A stretch of 41,329 nt of DNA. It comes from an uncultured Rikenella sp. Lineage in GTDB: Bacteria > Bacteroidota > Bacteroidia > Bacteroidales > Rikenellaceae. Below, piece by piece: positions 33,827 to 41,329 of the stretch (the first letter of the stretch is position 1; each line of letters starts with the position of its first letter). The position numbers were made by a program, and so were the translations under genes. The notes under the pieces were generated by a model. That model had not been told where the DNA came from. It searched no databases and saw nothing but the letters and a program-made list of their open reading frames with translations. The DNA is taken from contig CANQXP010000012.1 in NCBI GenBank assembly GCA_947627885.1, positions 1-41,329 of the forward strand. The letters are read 5' to 3'.

Positions 33827-36800
33827 ATGAAAAAACTCCTGTTGATCGCCGCGTCGGCGATTCTTTTGGCTGCGTGCGGCCGCCGCTCCCCCGCCTCATA
33901 TGTCGATCCGTTTATCGGGACAGATGCCCACGGGCATACTTTTCCCGGGGCCACTACGCCTTTCGGGCTGGTGCAGTTGTCGCCCGACACCGATACCGAA
34001 GGCTGGGACTGGTGTTCCGGCTACCATGCCAGCGATTCCAGCGTCATCGGTTTTTCGCATACCCACCTGAGCGGCACCGGCGGCGCCGACCTGGGGGACA
34101 TCCTGTTCATGCCTGCGACCGGGCCCGTCAAATTCGAGCCCGGCACCAAGGCCGATCCCGACGCGGGCTACCGCTCGCGGTTCAGCCACAAGAGCGAAAA
34201 GGCGCGGGCCGGCTATTACAGCGTCTACCTCGAAGACCCGCGCGTTAAGGCGGAGCTGACGGCGACCCCGCGTACCGGCGTGCACCGCTATACGTTCGGC
34301 AGCACCACCAACCAGCATATTATCATCGACCTGCGGCACGGGATTCAGGACAATGTCCACAGCGCCGCTTTCCGCCAGGTGGACGACCATACCATCGAAG
34401 GGTGGCGTCGATCCAACGGCTGGGCAGCGGACCACACGATCTTTTTCCGGGCCGAGTTTTCGGAGCCGATCCGAGAGATCCGGGCCCGCATCGACGGCGC
34501 CGATACCGCAAAGGTTAAATCCGGTGAGGGGGAACGGGTCGTGCTGGCCGTTTTTCCGGCGGGCCATTCCAAGGATATGGAGGTGAGGGTCGGCATCTCG
34601 CCCGTCAGCCTCGAAGGGGCGGCGGCGAATTTGAAGGCGGAGGCTTCGGGCCGCAAATTCGACAAGTTGGCCGACGCGGCGGAGGAGAGCTGGAACCGGG
34701 AATTGAGGCGGGTCGAGGTCGGCGGCGGCAGCGACGAGGATAAAACCGTCTTCTATACCGCCATGTACCACGCATTTACCGCCCCGTACCTCTTTTCGGA
34801 CGTGGACGGCAACTACCGCGGTGCGGACGGACAAGTGCATGTGCCGGCGGGGGAGGACGCGTTGCCCAACTATGCCTTGTACTCCACGTGGGATACCTTC
34901 CGGGCGCTGCACCCGCTGCTGACTATCGTGCAGCCGGTGGTCAACGAAGCCGTGGTGCGGTCGATGCTCCGCTATTACGAACAGACCGGGAGGCTGCCGG
35001 TGTGGGATCTCCATATGAACGAGAATAACTGCATGATCGGCTACCATGCGGTGCCGATCATCACCGACGCGTACCTCAAAGGGCAGCTTCCGGACTCGCT
35101 CGGCCGGTTGGCGCTGGAGGCCATGGTGCACAGCGCCATGCAGGAGGGCTACGGCGGCCTGCCTTATTACCGGCAGCTGGGCTACCTGCCTTCGGACAAG
35201 GAGAACAACTCGGTGTCGAAGGCGGTGGAGTATGCCTACGACGACTGGTGCATCGCGCAGATGGCCAAGGCTTTGGGGAACGACAGCCTGTACGGCGTCT
35301 TTATCCGGCGGGCGCAGTCTTACAAGAACCATTTCGACCCGGAGGACGGCTTCTTCAAAGGCCGGGCTTCGACGGGCCGGTTCCATGCGCCGTTTGACCC
35401 GACTGAAATATCCATCCTTGGCCAGGGCGATTTCACGGAGGGAAACGCCTGGCACTACCGCTTCTTTGTGCCGCAGGACGTGACCACCCATATCGCGATG
35501 CTGGGCGGCGACAGCGCTTATGTGGCGGCCATCGACGCCATGTTCGACGCTCCTTCCACCGAGGCAGACCACTCGCCGGACGTGTCGGGGCTGATCGGGC
35601 AGTATGCGCACGGCAACGAACCGTCGCACCAGGTGGCATACCTGTACTCTTATGCCGGAGCGCCGTGGCGCACGCAGGAGCGGGTGAACGAGATCAAGCG
35701 GACGATGTACACCGCCGCGCGGGACGGCCTGTGCGGGAACGAGGACTGCGGCCAGATGTCGGCCTGGTATGTGTTGAGCGCGATGGGTTTCTACCCGGTG
35801 ACTCCAGGGTCGGGCGTGTACGTGCTGGGAACGCCGACGTTCCCCAAAACGGTGATTCGCCTGCCGCATGGTAAGAAATTCACCATCGAGGCGAAAGGGT
35901 TGTCGTCGGACGGGAAAAATTTCTACATCCAGTCGGCGGAGTTCGACGGGGAATCCTATACGAAATCGTATATCACGCATGGGATGATCGAGCGGGGCGG
36001 TAAACTGGTGCTGCACATGGGCGACCGTCCGAACCCGGAGTTCGGCGCGGCGCCGGAGGATCGGCCTGTGGCGGTCATTCCGGCGGCGGATGCCGTGACT
36101 GCGGAGCAGATGCTCGGTGGCGTGGTGTTCGAACCCTATTTGGAGGACAGTTTGCAGGTGTTCAGCCCGACGGTGACGCTCTACCCGAAGCTCTTTTCGG
36201 CGGCGCCGGGGACGCGCATCGTCTATACCACGGACGGCAGCGAACCGAAGGTTTCGTCGGCCGAGGCCGGGGCGCAGCGGGGCATCGTGCTGTCGGGGGA
36301 TACCGATCTGAAACTGCGGGCCGTGGCCCCGGACGGGCGGATGAGTCATGTCAAGGAGTACCGTTTCTATAAGAGCGTGCTGGGCGGCGCGAAGGTCACG
36401 CTGGAGAAGGAGCCTTCGGCGCCGTATGCCAACGGCGGCGCGGCGGCGCTGGTGGATTACGCCATGGGCGGCAACAGCTATATCCGGCCGCAATGGGTGG
36501 GTTTCAACGGCAACAACCTGGCGGGGGTGATCGACATGGGGCGTGTCCGTTCGCTGGGCCACGTCGGTTTCAATGCGGCGAACGAGCCGGGCTCGTGGAT
36601 CGTGCTGCCGCGGGACGCGATCTTCGAATTCTCGAAGGACGGGGTTCATTACGGGCATCCGGTCGCAGTCACAACGAAAGACAGCCGCACGGCGGGAAGC
36701 GGGGCGCACTATTTCGGGACTTCGATCCCGCATGGGGTGCAGGCCCGCTATATCCGGTTCGTCATCCGCAACGGGGAGCTGCCGGATTGGCATATCGGCA

Positions 36801-36847
36801 AGGGCAATCCGTCGTGGATGTTCGTGGACGAGATTACGGCATATTAA
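33827..36847 (+). CDS. GH92 family exo-alpha-mannosidase lipoprotein with C-terminal sugar-binding-type extension (third copy)
   Basis: This 1006-residue protein starts MKKLLLIAASAILLAACG, a lipoprotein signal peptide. Residues 20-745 are GH92: YVDPFIGTDAHGHTFPG, GFSHTHLSGTGGADLGD, HMNENNCMIGYHAVP, TEGNAWHYRFFVPQD (E538), IGQYAHGNEPSHQ and CGNEDCGQMSAWYV (D640). The extra ~260 residues hold a chitobiase/hexosaminidase C-terminal-like segment (RIVYTTDGSEPKVSSAE). After it comes a discoidin-like beta-sandwich ending VQARYIRFVIRNGELPDWHI and WMFVDEITAY, close in style to the end of the neighbouring GH20 protein. The extension probably aids glycan or surface binding. The larger opposite-strand frame is a shadow. 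Confidence 0.93.
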   Translation: MKKLLLIAASAILLAACGRRSPASYVDPFIGTDAHGHTFPGATTPFGLVQLSPDTDTEGWDWCSGYHASDSSVIGFSHTHLSGTGGADLGDILFMPATGPVKFEPGTKADPDAGYRSRFSHKSEKARAGYYSVYLEDPRVKAELTATPRTGVHRYTFGSTTNQHIIIDLRHGIQDNVHSAAFRQVDDHTIEGWRRSNGWAADHTIFFRAEFSEPIREIRARIDGADTAKVKSGEGERVVLAVFPAGHSKDMEVRVGISPVSLEGAAANLKAEASGRKFDKLADAAEESWNRELRRVEVGGGSDEDKTVFYTAMYHAFTAPYLFSDVDGNYRGADGQVHVPAGEDALPNYALYSTWDTFRALHPLLTIVQPVVNEAVVRSMLRYYEQTGRLPVWDLHMNENNCMIGYHAVPIITDAYLKGQLPDSLGRLALEAMVHSAMQEGYGGLPYYRQLGYLPSDKENNSVSKAVEYAYDDWCIAQMAKALGNDSLYGVFIRRAQSYKNHFDPEDGFFKGRASTGRFHAPFDPTEISILGQGDFTEGNAWHYRFFVPQDVTTHIAMLGGDSAYVAAIDAMFDAPSTEADHSPDVSGLIGQYAHGNEPSHQVAYLYSYAGAPWRTQERVNEIKRTMYTAARDGLCGNEDCGQMSAWYVLSAMGFYPVTPGSGVYVLGTPTFPKTVIRLPHGKKFTIEAKGLSSDGKNFYIQSAEFDGESYTKSYITHGMIERGGKLVLHMGDRPNPEFGAAPEDRPVAVIPAADAVTAEQMLGGVVFEPYLEDSLQVFSPTVTLYPKLFSAAPGTRIVYTTDGSEPKVSSAEAGAQRGIVLSGDTDLKLRAVAPDGRMSHVKEYRFYKSVLGGAKVTLEKEPSAPYANGGAAALVDYAMGGNSYIRPQWVGFNGNNLAGVIDMGRVRSLGHVGFNAANEPGSWIVLPRDAIFEFSKDGVHYGHPVAVTTKDSRTAGSGAHYFGTSIPHGVQARYIRFVIRNGELPDWHIGKGNPSWMFVDEITAY

Positions 36848-36884
36848 GCAGCTGTGGAAGGGGATTGATTTCGCCGGTTTTGCC

Positions 36885-37051
36885 GCCGGAGCCAGCGGTG
36901 CCGCTGGGCACTCCAGCCGGGCTGTAACTACCCTATGTTGCAGGCCTACGCCCGGGGTGGGTTGCCTGCGGCTTTCTTCTGGTGCCTCGGCCAATCAGGC
37001 TTGCCTGATGGCTCTCGGCTACTGCGGCGGTTCGGCCTGGCCGCTGACGCG
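36885..37051 (+). repeat. Long intergenic structured repeat (GTAACTACCC subfamily), copy 2
   Basis: It aligns with 1299-1465 over about 160 bases, including the GGTGCC/GGCACT hairpin, GTAACTACCC (36924-36933), GCAGGCCTACGCCCGGGG and the TCAGGC-tt-GCCTGA hairpin (covarying with copy 1). It ends with CCGC-tgac-GCGG, the second hairpin of the two-hairpin REP-like family. It fills the 303-base gap 36848-37150 between the third GH92 and GH20 genes. I see no terminator there, so the two genes may be co-transcribed through it. Confidence 0.65.
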
Positions 37052-37150
37052 GGAACAGAAGGCAAAATCCTGATGACGTATATGTTTAATGCAGGTTGCA
37101 TTTATGATTTTCTCATCGCTATTTTAAATCGAGCAAATACATAATATTTT

Positions 37151-39322
37151 ATGCGTAAACTGATACTTACCGGCTTTATCGCAATGGTTGCGGCTGCGTG
37201 CTCTCCGGCTCCGGATGCGACGGAGATCGCCGTTATCCCGCAGCCCTCCCGGATCATCGAGGGGCAGGGGGCCGTGCAGATCGGGCCGGACAACGTGAAG
37301 ACCGCCGTCGACTCTTCGATCGCCAACCCCGAAGGCTACCGGCTGATGGCCCGCAACGGCATCGTGGAGATCGTGGGGGGCAGCGATGCCGGAGTGTTCT
37401 ACGGCTTGCAGACCCTGGAGCAACTGAAAGATTCGGCCGGGTACGTGCCCGTGGTGACCATCGAGGACGCGCCCCGTTTCCGGTGGCGCGGGATGCACCT
37501 CGACGTGAGTCGCCATTTCTTTCCGAAAGAGTTCGTCAAGAAGTACCTCGACATATTGGCCTACCATAAGATCAACACGTTCCATTGGCACCTGACCGAC
37601 GGGATCGGGTGGCGGTTGCAGATTGACAAGTACCCGCTCCTGACCGAGAAAGCGGCCTGGCGCAAGGTCAAGGATGAGAAAGCGCCGTGGATCGGTCTCG
37701 AACTCAGCGACGAGTCGCGCAAGGACAGCGCGGATACCTACGGCGGCTATTATACGAAGGAGGATGTGCGCGAGATCGTAGCCTATGCCAAAGAACGGCA
37801 TATCACGGTGATCCCGGAGATCGAGATGCCGGGCCATTCGGAGGCGGCGACCTTCGCCTATCCGGAGTACGCCTGCCCGACGGCACGGCCGGGAAGCGGC
37901 ATTTACTGTCCGGGCAGGGAGGAGGCATTCGGCTATCTGGAGGATATTATCGATGAAGTGGTCGAACTGTTCCCGGACTCGCCCTATATCCACATCGGCG
38001 GCGACGAGGTGGGCAAGGAGCAGTGGAGCAAGTGCCCGTTGTGCCAGAAACGCAAGCGGGAGGAGGGCCTCAAAGACGAGCATGAGTTGCAGAGCTATTT
38101 CGTGCACCGCATGGAGGAGTATATCAACTCGAAGGGCAAAGCGATGATCGGTTACGACGAGATTCTCGAAGGGGGTTTGGCGCCCAATGCCACGGTGATG
38201 TCGTGGACGGGTTTCGAAGGGGGGATCAAGGCGGCCAATGCCGGGCATGACGTGGTGATGGTGCCGCTGGACTATGTCTATTTCGACCATTACCAGAGTC
38301 AAAACCCCTGCGAACCTCAGGCGTGGGGCGGTTATAACAATGTGAAGCGTGTCTATTCGTTCGACCCCGTCCCGGCGGACATTGCGCCGGAGAATGCGCG
38401 CTATGTGCTGGGCGGGCAGGCCAATATCTGGACCGAGAACATCCGGACCCCGGAGCATGTGGAATATATGCTTTTGCCGCGTCTGGCGGCACTCTCCGAA
38501 ACCCTGTGGAGCGATACGACGCAGAAAGATTGGCGCCGTTTCGAACGCAAGCTGGAGCGGCAGTACGACCGCTACGCGGCGAAAGGGTGGAACTATGCCG
38601 AAAGCGCGTTCACTCCGTATATAGCGGAACAGCATTTCAATCCCGACGGGTCGCTGACCCTGCGGCTGGCTACGGAGCTGGACGGCTATCCGGTGCATTA
38701 CACGCTGGACGGGTCGGTTCCGGCCAGGGATTCGGACTTGTACGCCGATTCGATCGTAATGACCGCTCCGGGAACGCTCACTGCCGTGACGTTCCGGAAC
38801 GGAAAACCGGCGGGGTGCGTCTTGTCGGTGCCGAACCTGCTGAACAAGGCGACGCGGGCGAAAGTCTCTTACGCTGCGCCGTACAGTCCGGCTTACACGG
38901 GGGGCGGGGATACGGCTCTGGTGGACAACCGCTATGCTTTCAAGCGGGGAGACGACAAGGCCTGGCAGGGCTTCGAGCGGACGGATATGGACGTGACGTT
39001 GGACTTGGGTTCGGTGCAGCCGGTCGAGGGGGTGGCGCTCCGCTTTTTGCAGCATATCGCTTCGACGTCTGTGATGCTGCCGACCCGCCTGACGGTGTGG
39101 ATTTCGGCGGACGGCGGGGACTATACGCTGGCGGCGGATATGCCGGTGGCGCCCGACAACGATTCTGAGGTGGTAATCCGGCCGTTCGACATTCGTCTGC
39201 CGGCCCCGGTGCCGGCCCGATATGTGCGGGTACGGGCGGAGAACATGGGGACTTTGCCGAAGGAGCACCCGCGCGGGGGCGGTTCGGCGTGGATCTTCAC
39301 GGACGAGATCGCAGTTTATTAA
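37151..39322 (+). CDS. GH20 family beta-N-acetylhexosaminidase lipoprotein
   Basis: This 723-residue protein has a lipoprotein signal peptide (MRKLILTGFIAMVAAAC, lipobox VAAAC). An N-terminal GH20b-type domain precedes the TIM-barrel catalytic domain with FRWRGMHLDVSRHFFP, INTFHWHLTDGIGWRLQIDK, PEIEMPGHSEAA and the catalytic Asp-Glu pair D285-E286 in YIHIGGDEVGKEQW. Further substrate residues are seen in WGGYNNVKRVYSFDP and LGGQANIWTENI. The C-terminus carries a chitobiase-like segment (YTLDGSVPARDSD) and a discoidin-like domain ending WIFTDEIAVY. It releases terminal GlcNAc or GalNAc by substrate-assisted catalysis, outside the cytoplasm. The neighbouring GH92 genes make N-glycan breakdown the likely context. 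Confidence 0.95.
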   Translation: MRKLILTGFIAMVAAACSPAPDATEIAVIPQPSRIIEGQGAVQIGPDNVKTAVDSSIANPEGYRLMARNGIVEIVGGSDAGVFYGLQTLEQLKDSAGYVPVVTIEDAPRFRWRGMHLDVSRHFFPKEFVKKYLDILAYHKINTFHWHLTDGIGWRLQIDKYPLLTEKAAWRKVKDEKAPWIGLELSDESRKDSADTYGGYYTKEDVREIVAYAKERHITVIPEIEMPGHSEAATFAYPEYACPTARPGSGIYCPGREEAFGYLEDIIDEVVELFPDSPYIHIGGDEVGKEQWSKCPLCQKRKREEGLKDEHELQSYFVHRMEEYINSKGKAMIGYDEILEGGLAPNATVMSWTGFEGGIKAANAGHDVVMVPLDYVYFDHYQSQNPCEPQAWGGYNNVKRVYSFDPVPADIAPENARYVLGGQANIWTENIRTPEHVEYMLLPRLAALSETLWSDTTQKDWRRFERKLERQYDRYAAKGWNYAESAFTPYIAEQHFNPDGSLTLRLATELDGYPVHYTLDGSVPARDSDLYADSIVMTAPGTLTAVTFRNGKPAGCVLSVPNLLNKATRAKVSYAAPYSPAYTGGGDTALVDNRYAFKRGDDKAWQGFERTDMDVTLDLGSVQPVEGVALRFLQHIASTSVMLPTRLTVWISADGGDYTLAADMPVAPDNDSEVVIRPFDIRLPAPVPARYVRVRAENMGTLPKEHPRGGGSAWIFTDEIAVY

Positions 39323-39342
39323 TAGATCGAAAATTAGGGCAG

Positions 39343-39470
39343 GGTGTCCTGATTCCGGAGTGTCCGTGGCGTCCCCGCGGCGTTGCGGGCAGAGTGAACG
39401 ATAAATTCAGCGGCCCACTGATCCGGCCTGGGGCCGGAATAGTTATTCGGAACGCTATCCGGCAGCGTGA
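39343..39470 (+). repeat. Leader segment R1 of the variable-repeat-like array
   Basis: GTGTCCTG...TTCCGGA, then AGAGTGAACGATAAATTCAG and AGTTATTCGG are echoed at 39979-40065 (GTGTCCTGTTCCGGA, GACAGGGTAAATTCAGC, AGTTATCCGG). The 1063-base gap 39323-40385 consists almost entirely of this array, and no intact gene is seen in it. Confidence 0.6.
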
Positions 39471-39730
39471 ACAGCCGCCGCCGGATGCAGAAAAGCGGCC
39501 GCTCATGCTTTTACGGTGAGCGCGGCGCCCGCCCCGGGCTACCGCGACTTCGGCCGGGCAGGCTATGAGGGCGTGGCTCGTGAAACCGGCAACAACGGGT
39601 ATAGCTGGTCGTCATCGGTCAGTGGAACCAACGGGTTCTTCTTGAATTTCAACTCGACGAACCTCAATCCCAGCAACGCGAACAACCGCGGCCACGGCTT
39701 TCAGGTGCGGTGCCTCCAGCATTTATCGGG
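39471..39730 (+). pseudogene. C-type-lectin-like module A, Asn-rich (DGR variable/template-repeat-like fragment)
   Basis: The frame open from 39471 reads APAPGYRDFGRAG, then TGNNGYSWSSSVSGTNGFFL, then NFNSTNLNPSNANNRGHGF, then QVRCLQHLSG. This is the C-terminal end of the Bacteroidales C-type-lectin-like/FISUMP proteins (GYR...NGYxWSSSxSGTN...NNRxxGFxVRC) that are common targets of diversity-generating retroelements. Ten asparagines, eight encoded AAC and two AAT, stud the segment, which is the composition of a retroelement template or an undiversified target. There is no start with a signal peptide and no N-terminal domain, so it is a fragment. No reverse transcriptase or avd gene lies in the window. 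Confidence 0.6.
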
Positions 39731-39943
39731 GTTCCCTGTCCTTGATATCGGCAGTGTTCCGCGTTACCGTAATTGTGCTGCGGGCGCGCTGACGGGCGTC
39801 GGCAATTACGGGTCGGTCTGGTCGGCCTCCGTAGCCGGTGCTTACGGCCTTGAGTCGATGTTCTTCGCGGCGGTACTCTCCCCGGAGCATGGGACGCATC
39901 GAAGCCACGCCCTCCAGGTGCGGTGCCTCCAGCATTTATCGGG
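39731..39943 (+). pseudogene. C-type-lectin-like module B (diversified-looking copy)
   Basis: In the same frame as module A: RYRNCAAGALTGVGNYGSVW, then SASVAGAYGLESMFFAAVLS, then PEHGTHRSHALQVRCLQHLS. The last 29 bases are identical to the end of module A (39702-39730 and 39915-39943, offset 213 bases or 71 codons). Nine of the ten asparagine positions of A are other residues here (Y, Y, M, F, V, S, H, T, H). Changes at non-adenine bases also occur. The open frame then runs into module C and stops at 40301. Confidence 0.55.
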
Positions 39944-39977
39944 ACTCCTGCTCTTTCTGTATTCGGTAATGGCAGGC

Positions 39978-40349
39978 GGGGTGTCCTGTTCCGGAATGCC
40001 GGTGCGCAGGCGCGTGCCGGCAGAGCGACAGGGTAAATTCAGCAGGCCACAGGCACAGCCAGTTATCCGGGAGCCGGCGTTATCTAATTATTACGGTACC
40101 GCCGATCGATCAGTGACAGCCCATACCGCTGGGGCCCGGAAGAGGCGCCTTACCGCCTTGGGCATCCGCCGCCACGCGTCGGGCGCTTTAGTGAACGTCG
40201 GCCACGAGGGATCCCTTTGGTCGGCTTCGGCAGCGGGAGCTGCAGTGACGGATCTTTACTCAATATCGGTAACCTCGATCCGTCCAACGTGCTTAGGTTA
40301 GAAGCGGCTAACACAAACCCCAACGGGTTTGCCTCCAAGTATTTACCTG
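39978..40349 (+). pseudogene. Leader R2 plus frameshifted module C
   Basis: After the second leader copy (from 39979), the frame reads RRHASGALVNVGHEGSLWSA, then SAAGAAVTDLYSISVTSI, and stops at 40301. Continuation of the module is visible in another frame as SLLNIGNLDPSN and NTNPNGFASKYLPEP. Its DNA ending GCCTCCAAGTATTTACCTGAG matches GCCTCCAGCATTTATCGGG of modules A and B with changes. The frameshift and loss of the VRC residues mark it as decayed. Confidence 0.5.
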
Positions 40350-40385
40350 AGCCCCGCTTTTTTATAACCTTGAACCGAACCGCCT

Positions 40386-41329
40386 ATGTCCGATCTTTCC
40401 TCCCGGCCCCAGGCTCCGCGCCTGGACTCCCTCGACGCCCTGCGCGGCTTCGATATGGTCGTGCTCGTGCTGCTCAACCCGTTTATCCTCGCCCTGGCCA
40501 CAGCTATGCCCGGCTGCCCGTTCATGCGGTTTTTAGGTGAACAGTCCACCCATGTGGCATGGGAAGGGTTTGCGTTCCAGGATTTGATCATGCCCCTGTT
40601 TATGTTCGTCGCCGGGGTGGCTATTCCCTTCTCTTTCGCCAAATACCTGGCAGGCGGCGCTTCCAGTTTCGACCGGCGGAGGATATACGGCCGTATGGCC
40701 CGGCGTGTGGTGCTTTTGTGGCTGCTCGGCATGGTGATGCAAGGCAACCTGCTGGGTTTCGACTCCCGGCGGATTTACCTGTTCAGCAATACTTTGCAGG
40801 CGATTGCGGTGGGGTATCTTTTTGCTTCGCTCTTCTATCTCAGTTTTTCATGGAAAGTGCAGGCCGGGATCGCCGCAGGGCTGATGGTCGCATACTGGGC
40901 CGTAATGACCTTTTGTTCGGGCCAAGGGTGGGGTGCCGTTTTCGGCGACGGCAGCTATGCCCCTTCGTCCAATATGGCCGAATATATCGACCGGATCGTG
41001 CTCGGCCGGTTCCGCGACGGGGTTACGTGGAACGGCGAGGCGTGGAGTTTCGCGCCGGGATACGACTATACGTGGGTACTCAGCTCGCTGACATTTGTCG
41101 TCATCGTGATGATAGGCATGTTCGCCGGGGAGATACTCCTGCCGAGCCGCAATTCGAGGGGCGCACTGTTGCGGCTGGTCGTCTTCGGCGCGGCGATGCT
41201 GGTAGGCGCCTGGCTGCTGGCATGGGCCGGGATTCCGGTGATTAAACGGATATGGACGCCGTCGATGGTTCTGCTGTCGGGCGGATGGTCGGTATTGTTG
41301 CTGGCCCTGCTCTATTATATAATGGATAT
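40386..41329 (+). CDS. Membrane acetyltransferase of the heparan-alpha-glucosaminide N-acetyltransferase type (COG4299/DUF5009; 3' truncated by window edge)
   Basis: An open frame starts at ATG 40386 and runs off the window (314 codons). Family signatures are RLDSLDALRGFDMVVLVLLN, VAWEGFAFQDLIMPLFMFVA GVAIPFSFAKY (shown in two parts), the first-loop region RRIYLFSNTLQAIAVGYL, and KRIWTPSMVLLSGG near the end. About eight hydrophobic segments are visible. Human HGSNAT and bacterial relatives transfer acetyl groups from cytoplasmic acetyl-CoA to glucosamine in the outer compartment. Next to GH20 it may re-acetylate or process amino sugars released in the periplasm, an inference from context. It is preceded by the repeat array, with no clear promoter box. 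Confidence 0.85.
   Translation, partial: MSDLSSRPQAPRLDSLDALRGFDMVVLVLLNPFILALATAMPGCPFMRFLGEQSTHVAWEGFAFQDLIMPLFMFVAGVAIPFSFAKYLAGGASSFDRRRIYGRMARRVVLLWLLGMVMQGNLLGFDSRRIYLFSNTLQAIAVGYLFASLFYLSFSWKVQAGIAAGLMVAYWAVMTFCSGQGWGAVFGDGSYAPSSNMAEYIDRIVLGRFRDGVTWNGEAWSFAPGYDYTWVLSSLTFVVIVMIGMFAGEILLPSRNSRGALLRLVVFGAAMLVGAWLLAWAGIPVIKRIWTPSMVLLSGGWSVLLLALLYYIMD

Noticed and set aside
39516-40301. The 261-codon frame through modules A-C as an intact gene
   Set aside because: It starts at a GTG without signal peptide or upstream domain, its third module is frameshifted, and there is no promoter box nearby; a fragment or fossil is the simpler reading, though low-level translation cannot be excluded.
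39343-40349. The repeat array considered as a CRISPR array or integron cassette array
   Set aside because: Units are about 200 bases and protein-like in frame, spacing is not that of spacers, and there are no cas genes, integrase or attC-like ends.

Overview
The window is chromosomal DNA of a GC-rich member of the Bacteroidota, most consistent with Alistipes or a close Rikenellaceae relative. The evidence is the TAnnTTTG-type -7 boxes ahead of many genes, the absence of Shine-Dalgarno dependence, a Bacteroidota gene repertoire (TIGR02757, EF-G2, GH92 lipoproteins, TlpA-like proteins) and densely structured GC-rich intergenic DNA. The genus is an inference from gene content and style.

Layout. 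Positions 1-1230 hold the end of a LolD-type ATPase overlapping a TIGR02757 gene. Positions 1655-6552 hold two leftward genes, a U32-family enzyme and a periplasmic M16 peptidase. A small winged-helix protein, uracil-DNA glycosylase and a UvrD/PcrA helicase follow to the right (6750-10592). Then come a tryptophanase-like PLP lyase (10813-12261), a small leftward outer-membrane protein, an EF-G2-type elongation factor with a non-canonical G domain (13102-15258) and a tiny leftward lipoprotein. Positions 15851-20135 hold miaB, a YitT-type membrane protein and a 7TM-HD phosphodiesterase; trpS follows after a long leader. Leftward genes encode a TlpA-like thiol-disulfide protein and PlsY; rightward is a MacB/FtsX-type permease (24703-25950).

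From 26912 the window becomes a glycan-degradation region: three GH92 alpha-mannosidase lipoproteins, a GH20 beta-hexosaminidase lipoprotein and the start of a membrane acetyltransferase of the heparan-alpha-glucosaminide type. They are interrupted by a divergent DJ-1/HxlR pair and an rRNA methyltransferase. Together these suggest stepwise trimming of mannose and N-acetylhexosamine from host N-glycans. No SusC/SusD pair is present here.

The most interesting material is intergenic. (1) Between GH20 and the acetyltransferase (39343-40349) lies a decayed tandem array of C-type-lectin-like modules resembling variable repeats of diversity-generating retroelements; one unit is Asn-codon-rich (template-like) and its neighbour has other residues at most of those positions. 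(2) At least five intergenic copies of a two-hairpin element share one fold, with compensatory base changes and a conserved six-base G-rich bulge: a REP-like family I do not recognise. (3) A promoter-to-terminator leftward unit at 26482-26751 encodes a rod-shaped RNA resembling 6S RNA. (4) A perfect 30-bp palindrome sits at 32669-32733. I saw no rRNA, tRNA, CRISPR array or transposase gene.
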